Shown in pieces: positions 16,802 through 25,004 of a DNA stretch of 64,000 nt (position 1 is the first letter of the stretch; each line of letters starts with the position of its first letter). Origin of the DNA: Candidatus Aenigmatarchaeota archaeon (GTDB lineage: Archaea > Aenigmatarchaeota > Aenigmatarchaeia > CG10238-14 > SCSR01). Location: positions 1 to 64,000 of the forward strand of contig JACPJT010000001.1 in the NCBI GenBank assembly GCA_016187415.1, given 5' to 3'. Made by a program: the position numbers and the translations under genes. A model generated the notes under the pieces. The model was not told where the DNA came from. It was given only the letters and a program-made list of their open reading frames with translations, and searched no databases.

Positions 16802-17104
16802 ATGAGCATATGGAGCATCATAGGAAAAATAATAACATTTCCGTTCAGATTGATTTTTCGGGAAAAGAAGCAGGAACCGCCTATGGAGGAAACATCACAA
16901 GCAGATACAACTAATACGCCATCGCCAGGTGCAACATCGCCAGTTGTCGCGCCTAATCAGTCAGACAACACCGACTTGGAAACAAGGATTGATTTGATGC
17001 TTTCCCAATTCGACAATATCAAACTGGAATACGAAGCAATGAACCAGAGAGTGCAAAACATAGAAAGAATGGTAAAAGAACTTTACACGATGGCCAAAAG
17101 CTAA
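16802..17104 (+). CDS. Small protein with amphipathic N-terminus and coiled coil
   Basis: 100 residues in three parts. Residues 1-22 form an amphipathic or weakly hydrophobic helix (SIWSIIGKIITFPFRLIF) that could touch the membrane. Residues 23-56 are a Pro/Thr/Ser/Ala-rich flexible linker. Residues 57-100 have heptads typical of a short coiled coil (LETRIDLMLSQFDNIKLEYE). It closes the operon with the two paralogues and may tether them to the membrane (inference). Confidence 0.75.
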   Translation: MSIWSIIGKIITFPFRLIFREKKQEPPMEETSQADTTNTPSPGATSPVVAPNQSDNTDLETRIDLMLSQFDNIKLEYEAMNQRVQNIERMVKELYTMAKS

Positions 17105-17162
17105 CTTATTGAAACACCCACTGATATAACCCTTTAAAATTCTTTTCAGACAGATAATTGGT

Positions 17163-18311
17163 ATGGAAGTCGCTTTAGCAGGAAAGACAAACTCGGGCAA
17201 GTCAAGCTTCTTCAAAGCAGCCACCATGATAGACGTGGAGATATCAAACAGGCCATTCGTTACAATCAAGCCGAACGAGGGAGTCGCGTATCTTACCACA
17301 GAATGCGTTGAAAAGGAATTTGGCATAAAGTGCAAACCCAAAACAGGATTTTGTAAAAACGGTACAAGATTCGTGCCCATCAAATTATGGGACATTGCGG
17401 GTCTTGTCCCAGGCGCCCATGAAGGAAGGGGTCTTGGTTTACAGTTTTTGGATGATATACGTCAGGCGTCTGTTTTGCTTCATATAGTGGATTTCTCAGG
17501 CATGACAGATTCTGAAGGGATGCCGACTGAAAATCATAACCCTGAAGACGATATACAATTCGTAGAGAATGAAATCAATTTGTGGTTTGTAGATGTGATA
17601 AAAAGAAATCTGGAGAAAATCAAAAAATTACCACCAGGCAAAGCCGAACTTATGGATGTGCTGCAACAGCAGTTAAGCGGGTTGGGCGTTACAAAAGAAC
17701 AGATATCGCAAACACTGGATAAGTATGCTATATCCGATGTAGAATCGTTTGCCAAAGGACTCAGACAGATATCCAAACCGATTCTTACAGTCGCCAATAA
17801 AATGGATTTGAAGAAATCGCAGGAAAATTTCGAAAAGTTGTCCCAGAAACACCCCAACATAGTCCCGGCAAGTGCAGAGTCAGAAATAGCATTGAAAAAA
17901 GCAGGCGAAAAGAAACTGATTAATTACACATCTGGTAATGGTTTTGAAATAGTCGGGGAGTTGGATGACATTAAACGGAATGCATTGGAGATGATCAAGA
18001 GAGAAGTGATCGACAAATACGGATCTACTGGCGTGCAGAATGTTTTGAATAAAGCAGTTTTCGAGATTCTGAATTATATTATTGTATATCCTGTTGCCGA
18101 TGCAAGCAAACTTACTGACAAGGACGGCAACTATTTGCCAGACGCTTTTCTTGTGCCAAACGGAACTACGATGAAGGAATTTGCATTCAGGGTTCACACC
18201 CAGCTTGGGGAAAAGTTCATCACGGGAATAGATGCGCGGACAAAATTAAGGTTATCAGCCGATTACAAGTTGAAAAACAGGGATGTTGTTTCCATAGTTT
18301 TCGGCAAGTGA
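17163..18311 (+). CDS. YchF/Obg-type P-loop NTPase with TGS domain
   Basis: 382 residues. Walker A is AGKTNSGKSSF (residues 6-16), switch II is WDIAGLVPGAHEGRGLG, and the G4 motif is VANKMDL. The C-terminal TGS domain includes DAFLVPNGTTMKEFAFRVH and ends RDVVSIVFGK. The archaeal YchF-like class is ribosome-associated. A CTTTAAAATT element about 20-30 nt before the ATG suggests a short-leader or leaderless message. It is the first of a plus-strand run that includes the CTP synthase. Confidence 0.93.
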   Translation: MEVALAGKTNSGKSSFFKAATMIDVEISNRPFVTIKPNEGVAYLTTECVEKEFGIKCKPKTGFCKNGTRFVPIKLWDIAGLVPGAHEGRGLGLQFLDDIRQASVLLHIVDFSGMTDSEGMPTENHNPEDDIQFVENEINLWFVDVIKRNLEKIKKLPPGKAELMDVLQQQLSGLGVTKEQISQTLDKYAISDVESFAKGLRQISKPILTVANKMDLKKSQENFEKLSQKHPNIVPASAESEIALKKAGEKKLINYTSGNGFEIVGELDDIKRNALEMIKREVIDKYGSTGVQNVLNKAVFEILNYIIVYPVADASKLTDKDGNYLPDAFLVPNGTTMKEFAFRVHTQLGEKFITGIDARTKLRLSADYKLKNRDVVSIVFGK

Positions 18312-18324
18312 CAAAATTAAAAGC

Positions 18325-18333
18325 TTATAAATT
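18325..18333 (+). promoter_or_regulatory. TATA box of the CTP synthase gene
   Basis: TTATAAATT lies with its centre about 23 nt before the GTG start at 18352, with purine-rich bases before it. The spacing predicts a start at or next to the GTG, that is, a leaderless transcript. Confidence 0.55.
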
Positions 18334-18351
18334 TTAGAAACGTATTTTCCT

Positions 18352-19942
18352 GTGTCCCATACTGCGACAAAAACACTAGCCGAGAAAGCGGTTGAGCACG
18401 AATCTTATTCTTCTATACCAGATGGCTACCAATCCGGTAAAACAAAATACATAATCGTAACAGGGAGTGTGATGTCCGGCGTTGGCAAAGGCACATTCTC
18501 CGGAGCATTGGCTTCGTTGTTGAGTTGTCATGGATTCAAAGTGTCTCCCGTTAAATTCGATGGCTATATCAATTATGATGCTGGTACGTTGAATCCGTTT
18601 AGACATGGAGAAGTTTTTGTTTTGGGAGACGGTACAGAGTGCGATTTAGATTTGGGTTCGTATGAAAGAGCGCTTCATAGAAACCTGACAAAAGACAATT
18701 ACTTGACTGGGGGGAAGATCTTCAAAATCATCATTGACAAAGAACGTGCAGGCAAATATCTGGGAAGAGACGTCCAGTTCATCCCGCATGTAACGGGCGA
18801 AATAAAGAATTTCTTACGCGAGCTTGCAACGAAGACAAGTGCCGATATAGTCTTGGTTGAAGTTGGCGGCACGGTCGGTGACTTGGAAAATTCTTATTTT
18901 GTAGAGGCTATGCGCGAGCTCAGATATGAAGAAGGCAGAGAAAACGTCATGTTTGTCAATGTGACTTACATAATTGAGCCGAATTCATTAAATGAATACA
19001 AAAGCAAAGCGGCTCAAATCGGAATAAGGCAGCTTATGGCATTGGGTGTACAGCCCGATATGATAATATGCAGATCGCAGACATCTGTTCCAAATTCGAT
19101 AAAAGAAAAAATTAGCGTGTTCGGCGACGTCCCAATTGAGCGGGTGTACAATCTCCACGATTTTTCCAACATATATGAGATACCATTGATTCTTCGCGAT
19201 GTCGGCCTCGACAAGGAGATATTCAAAATTCTAGGCGTATCTCCAAAAGAAAATAGCGACAAGATACTCAATTTTAAAAATTGGGAAAGTTTCGTGGAAA
19301 AAATAAAAGGTGCAAAGAAAGAGGTCGTAGTTGGAATAGCTGGCAAGTACACAAATGTCCACGACGCTTACTTGAGCATATTAAAGGCGCTGGAGCATGC
19401 TGCACCATATTTCGGTGCTAAAGTAAAAATAAAATGGATCGAGGCGACAGACATAGAAGACGGGAAGATTTCTGCAGAAGAGGCTTTGAAAAATGTGGAT
19501 GGCGTTATTGTTCCCGGTGGTTTTGGGAAAAGAGGAATTGAAGGCAAAATAAAAACCATTGAATATGTGCGGAAAAACAACATCCCTTATCTCGGTTTAT
19601 GCTATGGAATGCAACTTGCTGTAGTCGAATTCGCCAGAAATGTATGCGGTTTGAATGGTGCCCACACGACAGAAGTGAATCCCGATACGGAGTGCCCGGT
19701 CATAGACATAATTCCGGAGCAGAAAGGTAAACTGAGTGAACCCAGAATTCCATAAAATACTGGAAGAGAAGGGATTGAGCTTGTCTGGAATCTATCCGGA
19801 TAGGAATTTGGTGGAATTCATAGAAATACCTAAAAACAGATTCTTTGTCGCAACCCAGGCCCACGGCGAATTTACATCCAGACCATTGACACCCAGCCCG
19901 TTGTTTATGGGATTTGTTCAGGCGTGCTTAACAAGAAAATAA
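18352..19942 (+). pseudogene. pyrG: CTP synthase, internal deletion with frameshift
   Basis: The synthetase domain is complete (TGSVMSGVGKGTFSGALAS P-loop; HVTGEIKNF). In the glutaminase domain the nucleophile is present (LGLCYGMQLA) up to PEQKGK, where the frame runs into LSEPRIP and a stop at 19755. From 19737 a second frame continues with VNPEFHKILEEKGL and ends with the His-Glu pair in TQAHGEFTSRPLTPSP. Compared with Methanocaldococcus PyrG (from memory), about 40 residues including the RHRYE motif are missing at the junction (about 19730-19737), with a change of frame. The first product is 467 residues and lacks the glutaminase His and Glu. Either an ammonia-only enzyme, a decaying gene or an assembly deletion. 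Confidence 0.85.
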
Positions 19943-19978
19943 TTCCGAACATTATATTTTAATAACCGAAATAATATC

Positions 19979-20098
19979 ATGGTGCAACTAAAGGAAAGAT
20001 TCCGCAAGGTAAGGCAGGGTCTGAGAAAATTCAGGGCGGTTTGGGAGAAAGTAAATATCTCTAAATATTGGAAACGCTATAAGACAAAGCGGTTATAA
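19979..20098 (+). CDS. Possible 39-residue basic protein
   Basis: The ATG opens a short frame of 39 codons with many Lys and Arg and few acids (MVQLKERFRKVRQGLRKF...). A TATTTTAATA element lies about 20 nt upstream. It looks like one amphipathic basic helix with nucleic-acid-binding character. It is too short to judge further; it may be noncoding. Confidence 0.35.
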   Translation: MVQLKERFRKVRQGLRKFRAVWEKVNISKYWKRYKTKRL

Positions 20099-20204
20099 GA
20101 TTCATACTAATCCCTATTAGCCGGCTCTTTATTTTCAGTAGTTAGAAATATGTTTTGAATACTATTATTTTATATTCCCGAACCATTATTATATTGGGAA
20201 AAGC

Positions 20205-21536
20205 TTGTACTCTCAAGATATTGAGTCGTTGCTCAACGCCAAGAAGATTAAGATTGGAGATAAAATTTTAGTAACTAAGGTCAATGACGAGTATGCAGGT
20301 ATACTAATGCCCAGAATCAAGCTCGGCGATATTTCTTCAATCGTAATAAAGCTCTCAAACGGCTACAACATAGGCATAAAATATGACAAAGATGTGAAAA
20401 TAAGGCGACTAGAGTCAGGTAAACCAATAAGATTCAAACCAGCCGAAACAGTTCCAAGAAAAGACCCCGAAAAACCTACTGTATCGATATTGGGTTGCGG
20501 CGGAACTATAGCTTCTAGGGTAGAATACACTACAGGAGCGGTATTTCCGGCATTCTCGCCTGCAGACCTGTTATTATCCTTCCCTGAATTGGGGGATATA
20601 GCCAATATTAAGGCTAGAAAGTTATTTGACCTTTTTTCAGAGGATATTACAGCTGAGCATTGGAAAATAATCGCTAACGAGATAATTAAAGAAATACAAT
20701 CTGGTGTTGATGGTGTTGTTCTTATGCATGGTACAGACACTATGCACTATACCGCAGCAGCTTTGAGCTTCATGCTAAGAGATTTACCAGTTCCTGTGAT
20801 TTTGGTAGGCGCGCAGAGAAGTAGTGATCGTGGTAGTAGCGATAATCTTGTTAATCTGGTATCAGCTGTAGTCGCAGCAGCACAATCGAGTGTTGCAGAG
20901 GTTACCGTATGCATGCATGGAAGTATGAACGATGATTTCTGTTATCTGCACCAAGCAACCAAGGTGAGGAAACTTCACACATCCAGAAGAGATGCATTTC
21001 AAAGCGTGAACGTAAAGCCTTATGCAAAAATTTTCTATCCTGACAAAAAAATTGAATATCTGCGAAATGATTACAAACTAAGAGAAAAGAGAACGGTAAA
21101 AATCGATGACAAATTGAATACTAATGTAGCACTAGTTTACACGTATCCTGGAATAAAACCAGAGTTCATACAATCTTTAAGAAATTTTGATGGTGTTGTT
21201 ATTGCAGGTACAGGACTAGGACACGTTCCTACAAATCCAACAGGAGACAAATTCACACAAAGTCTGTTGCCAGCATTAAGAAATTTGATTCATTCTAATA
21301 TCCCCGTTGTAATAGCGCCTCAGACGATATACGGCAGGTTGGATTTGAATATCTATGAAGCTGGACGCATGCTGAATGAAATTGGTGTGATTGGTGATGG
21401 TTGTGACTGGCTCCCCGAAGTTGCTCTCGTGAAACTAATGTTTGTATTAGGAAAGACCAAAGATATGGATAAAGTCAGGGAAATGATGTTGACGAACTAT
21501 GCAGGCGAGATAAGCGAGAGAACTGAAATAAGTTGA
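20205..21536 (+). CDS. gatD: Glu-tRNA(Gln) amidotransferase subunit D
   Basis: 443 residues. The N-terminal beta-barrel (1-80) is followed by an asparaginase-type domain. Catalytic motifs are GCGGTIASRVEY (first Thr), LMHGTDTMHYTAAAL (Thr-Asp) and TKVRKLHTSRRDAF (Lys region). GatD hydrolyses glutamine and passes ammonia to GatE for archaeal Gln-tRNA formation. The start is TTG at 20205, the only suitable codon near the expected N-terminus. gatE would normally follow directly; here a homing endonuclease gene lies between. Confidence 0.95.
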   Translation: MYSQDIESLLNAKKIKIGDKILVTKVNDEYAGILMPRIKLGDISSIVIKLSNGYNIGIKYDKDVKIRRLESGKPIRFKPAETVPRKDPEKPTVSILGCGGTIASRVEYTTGAVFPAFSPADLLLSFPELGDIANIKARKLFDLFSEDITAEHWKIIANEIIKEIQSGVDGVVLMHGTDTMHYTAAALSFMLRDLPVPVILVGAQRSSDRGSSDNLVNLVSAVVAAAQSSVAEVTVCMHGSMNDDFCYLHQATKVRKLHTSRRDAFQSVNVKPYAKIFYPDKKIEYLRNDYKLREKRTVKIDDKLNTNVALVYTYPGIKPEFIQSLRNFDGVVIAGTGLGHVPTNPTGDKFTQSLLPALRNLIHSNIPVVIAPQTIYGRLDLNIYEAGRMLNEIGVIGDGCDWLPEVALVKLMFVLGKTKDMDKVREMMLTNYAGEISERTEIS

Positions 21537-21540
21537 TATT

Positions 21541-22959
21541 ATGGAAGCTAAAATTGGGATTACAGACGGGAAACAGGCTTGGTTAAACCATTCTAATCAA
21601 AACCAAGTTTATTTTGCTTCCTTTAAAAAACATGTGGGAAATGACCTCCTCCGAAAAGAGGATATGCTATTATTGGTAAATTACATGAGAAAGGTGATGT
21701 TAGATGGACAATCTAAATTTAAAGCAGAGCTAACGCCAGAAGTTATTAGAAGACTCTATTGGGAAGATAAGAAATCGTTGCCAGAGATAGGAAAACTCTA
21801 CAGAATTGACAGCGGTAGCTTGTATCGATGGATGAAACAACATGGAATACACACTAGGAGTAAATTAGTTGCTGCTCAGCTACATAAAAAATTAACAATT
21901 CGCCCAGATAAGTTATATGAGTTATATTGGAAAAAGTCAATGACGACAAGTGAAATAGGAAAATTATATGACGTATCAGGTGCAGCCGTTCAGCATTTAA
22001 TGCTTAAGCACAAAATACCTACACGAACTCCTTTACAAATTGGCTCGTCTAAAACAAAATCCCCATCTTACAAAATACTCCATCATTTGTACATAGTTGA
22101 ACGAAAATCGACCATAAAAATAGGAAAACAATTAGGTGTTGCACAAGCCTCTGTACGTAAATGGCTGAAGAAATATAAAATATCTGTTAGAAGTCGCTCT
22201 GAAGCGTGCAGAGAATACACGAGAACATCCTTTTCAGGAGATAAAACTGAGAAATCTTATATGCTTGGATTTTGCGTTGGTGACGCATACGTTTCTAAAC
22301 GTTACCAGAGTATAGATATACATACAACAACTACACATCCAGCGATGATCAAACTTTTTCATACAACATTTTCAGGATACGGTCACCCTTCGAAGTATGC
22401 TAGAAGCGGTACTCTACAATATGAATGGGCACTTCGATGCAGTTTAGATCAATCATTTTCATTTCTTTTAGAAAAATACAAAAGATTGATACCAGATTGG
22501 GTTCTTGAAGACGATACTACTTTTTATTCATTCTTAGCAGGCTATGCGGATGCTGAAGGTTGCTGGATGGTAATTAAATCGCATAAGGACGGCATAGGAG
22601 CTTTATTCGAAATTCGGAGTAGAGATGTAAAAGTTTTAGAAACAATCAAAGCGGAATTAGAAAAGTACGACTATCATCCTACTTTTGGTTTATGCAGTGG
22701 GTCGCTACATTTTGTACGTTTGTCTAGAGCCAGTGAAATTAGAGAACTTGCTAAAAAATTACTCTCATTTTCTAAACATGACGAGAAAATAGAAAAAATG
22801 CAGTTCATTCTTGATATCGAAAAAGAGAAAAGTTGGTCTGAAATTAGACCTAAATTACTAGAATTAAAAGACAAAATTAGGAGTCAAGTTCTTGGGTGTG
22901 TACTGAAAGCTGAAGGCTTGTATAAAGAGAAACAAAGAATGGAGGTGATGCAACTTTGA
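21541..22959 (+). CDS. LAGLIDADG homing endonuclease with HTH repeats, between gatD and gatE
   Basis: 472 residues. Three helix-turn-helix units occupy the N-terminal half (around 62-105, 120-165 and 178-222; for example SLPEIGKLYRIDSGSLYRW and TTSEIGKLYDVSGAAVQ). A two-motif LAGLIDADG domain follows: MLGFCVGDAYV (about 240-250) and FLAGYADAEGCW (about 331-342). The ATG is 4 nt after the gatD stop. The last codons overlap the TTG start of gatE and contain GGAGGTGA, which serves as the gatE ribosome site. It is not inside an intron, yet it lies 44 nt from a 17-nt intron in gatE. Confidence 0.93.
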   Translation: MEAKIGITDGKQAWLNHSNQNQVYFASFKKHVGNDLLRKEDMLLLVNYMRKVMLDGQSKFKAELTPEVIRRLYWEDKKSLPEIGKLYRIDSGSLYRWMKQHGIHTRSKLVAAQLHKKLTIRPDKLYELYWKKSMTTSEIGKLYDVSGAAVQHLMLKHKIPTRTPLQIGSSKTKSPSYKILHHLYIVERKSTIKIGKQLGVAQASVRKWLKKYKISVRSRSEACREYTRTSFSGDKTEKSYMLGFCVGDAYVSKRYQSIDIHTTTTHPAMIKLFHTTFSGYGHPSKYARSGTLQYEWALRCSLDQSFSFLLEKYKRLIPDWVLEDDTTFYSFLAGYADAEGCWMVIKSHKDGIGALFEIRSRDVKVLETIKAELEKYDYHPTFGLCSGSLHFVRLSRASEIRELAKKLLSFSKHDEKIEKMQFILDIEKEKSWSEIRPKLLELKDKIRSQVLGCVLKAEGLYKEKQRMEVMQL

Positions 22960-24421
22960 GAAATATTAATTACAAAAGTATCAGGCTGAAGGCTGGACTC
23001 GAAAGTTAACAACCGGGTAAATCCACCAACAGCTTGAGGTAAATCGAAAACTTTTCTGTAGTTGTTCTACAGCTATGAAGGAAAAAGTACCTATCATGAC
23101 AATATCTAGACGTCAACACCCAGTTGCATCGGAAATGGGCTTGATAGACACAGCTGCGCAATTTGAATATTTACGCGATAGAACTTTCCATTACCAAGTG
23201 TTCAACAATGAAAATTGTCTCGTTGAAGTTGATTGTGAACCACCACACAATTTGAATCCTGAGGCTTTAGAGATTGCTCTACAAATTGCACTATTGCTCA
23301 ATTGCGAGATTCTAAATGAGATTCATGTCATGAGAAAAACTGTTATTGACGGCAGTAATACAAGCGGATTTCAACGTACGGTAATTGTAGGATTAAACGG
23401 TCACATTAGTTACAAAGGTAAAAGAATTCTGATAACACAGGTAACTTTGGAAGAAGACGCAGCAGCGATTGTCGATGAAGAGAATGGTAAAGTGGTGTAT
23501 CGATTAAATCGCCTAGGGGTTCCATTGGTAGAAATTGACACAGGAATTCTGGAAGGATACTCACCTCAAGAAATCCAAGAGATTGCCTATTTAATTGGTA
23601 TAATAGCTCGTTCAACAACTAAAACAAAACATGGCATAGGTTCAATCAGGCAGGATGTCAATGTCAGCATAAGAAACGGACCGAGAGTAGAGGTTAAAGG
23701 CATGCAAGAATTGGGCATGCTGGCGAAGGTTGTTGAATTGGAAGCCCAGAGACAAACGAAGGAGAAAATCAAAGAAGAAACCCGTGCGGCAAACCCCGAC
23801 GGTACGACAAGGTTTCTAAGACCTTTGCCCGGAGCCAGCAGGATGTATCCCGAGACCGATATACCGCCTGTGGTGCTTTCGAAGGAATACATCGATGAAA
23901 TCAAAAAGAGTTTGCCAGAGCCTTGGACGAACAAAATTGAACGATTCAAATCCAAATTAAAATTGCCCGATGTGCTGGCAAAGGAAATACTTGGATCAGA
24001 ATATCTTGATTTGTTTGAAAGGATTGTCGCCAAAACGAAAGTGGATCCCACTATTGTTGCTAACACATTTGTATCAGTTGTCAAGGATTTGGTTCGAAGG
24101 GAGAAAGTGGAGATTAACAGGATACAGGAGCACAGGTTCTTCGAACTTTTCGAGTCTCTAGGGGAAAAGAAATTCGTCAAGGAAGCGATGCCTGAGATTA
24201 TAAAATATCTTGCGGCATATCCGCAGAATGGTGTAGCTGATGCGCTGAATGAATTGGATTTGAAGCCGATGACATCAGAAGAAGTTCGTGAAATTGCGAA
24301 AGGAATTCTTACGCAACCAAATATGCCATTCGAAAAAGCATACGGGATTGTTATGAGCAAGGTTAGAGGGAAGATAGATGCTCAGGAAGTCATGAAGATT
24401 GTCAAGAGTATGGTCAAATAG
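22956..24421 (+). CDS. gatE: Glu-tRNA(Gln) amidotransferase subunit E, split by a 17-nt intron
   Basis: Exon 1 is 22956-23003: TTG start behind GGAGGTGA, 16 codons ending YKSIRLKAGLE. Exon 2 is 23021-24421, opening IHQQLEVNRKLFCSCST in frame. Joined, they restore the invariant GLEIHQQL motif and the zinc-site Cys pair of the GatE kinase-like core. Unspliced, a TAA follows two codons into the insertion. Downstream are the hallmarks MRKTVIDGSNTSGFQRT, LEEDAAA, GTIRQD-type IRQDVNVSI and the tail domain. The stop overlaps the convergent SET gene by 8 nt. Codon use appears AT-richer in the first ~600 bases than in the rest, suggesting a mosaic gene. Confidence 0.93.
23004..23020 (+). other. 17-nt bulge-helix-bulge intron in gatE
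   Basis: Removal of these 17 bases exactly joins GAA to ATC. The fold is: outer helix TGG (22994-22996) with CCA (23023-23025); central helix ACTCG (22997-23001) with CGGGT (23014-23018), containing one T-G pair; bulge AAA (23002-23004); inner helix GTT (23005-23007) with AAC (23011-23013), loop AAC; second bulge AAAT (23019-23022). Archaeal splicing endonuclease cuts after the second bulge base, which on both strands gives exactly the boundary required by the protein. Confidence 0.82.
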
Positions 24422-24947
24422 GTTCGACTCTCTGCATGTCGATTTGTTGTTGGATAGGACGCGCAAAATAACCTCTATACTTTCTTTGTAAATCCTCTCT
24501 TCTCCAGTCATTTCCAGTAACAACTCTTCTGCAACTATCCGCTCCGCAAGCACAGTTGAACTCGTATTCCAGATGCAAATCCACCATTGCATAATCGATA
24601 GTTATTTCTTCATTTGGTTTTATGCGTCTTCTCGCAACTACAGTTATCCGACCATCGATTCCACAGTTTGGATTGCATGAGTGATTGATATAATCACCAC
24701 CGTCAAGTTCCTCCGCATGGAGTTTTGCAATTGCAAAATCCCGACCCACAGCTACGGCAGAAATATCTACAGGCGTTTCGTGTCCGTCAGTTGAAACGGC
24801 AAGCTCCCTTAATTGTGAACTGCGCAGTATGTGCCCACCCCAGACAACCACCTTTTCGCCTTTACGAATATAATAAGTCGCAAATAACCCATAACCTCCA
24901 ATGTGCGATTCTCTTTTTGAGGTCTTAGGACTTACCCAATTATACAT
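24414..24947 (-). CDS. SET-domain protein methyltransferase
   Basis: 177 residues: a SET domain with a post-SET-like cysteine tail. The AdoMet and pseudoknot motifs are IGGYGLFATYYIRKGEKV (N-terminal SET motif), YINHSCNPNCGI (the NHSCxPN motif), RIKPNEEITIDYAMV (EEITIDY motif) and CACGADSCRR (zinc-binding Cys). It should methylate protein lysines using AdoMet. No DNA-binding part. With a histone in the same window, histone or another chromatin or ribosomal protein are candidate substrates, though the histone here lacks tails. Convergent with gatE. Confidence 0.9.
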   Translation of the reverse strand: MYNWVSPKTSKRESHIGGYGLFATYYIRKGEKVVVWGGHILRSSQLRELAVSTDGHETPVDISAVAVGRDFAIAKLHAEELDGGDYINHSCNPNCGIDGRITVVARRRIKPNEEITIDYAMVDLHLEYEFNCACGADSCRRVVTGNDWRREDLQRKYRGYFARPIQQQIDMQRVEPI

Positions 24948-25004
24948 TAATTAACAATATCCGTAAAAGGATAAAAACTAAGCTTAGCTTTGTTTAAAAA
25001 TTGT

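Noticed and set aside
23004..23020. Translational bypassing (as in phage T4 gene 60) across the 17 bases of gatE
   Set aside because: Take-off codon GAA and the landing triplet TAA do not match, whereas the RNA folds into a splice motif with cuts at the exact boundaries. Splicing is the simpler reading.
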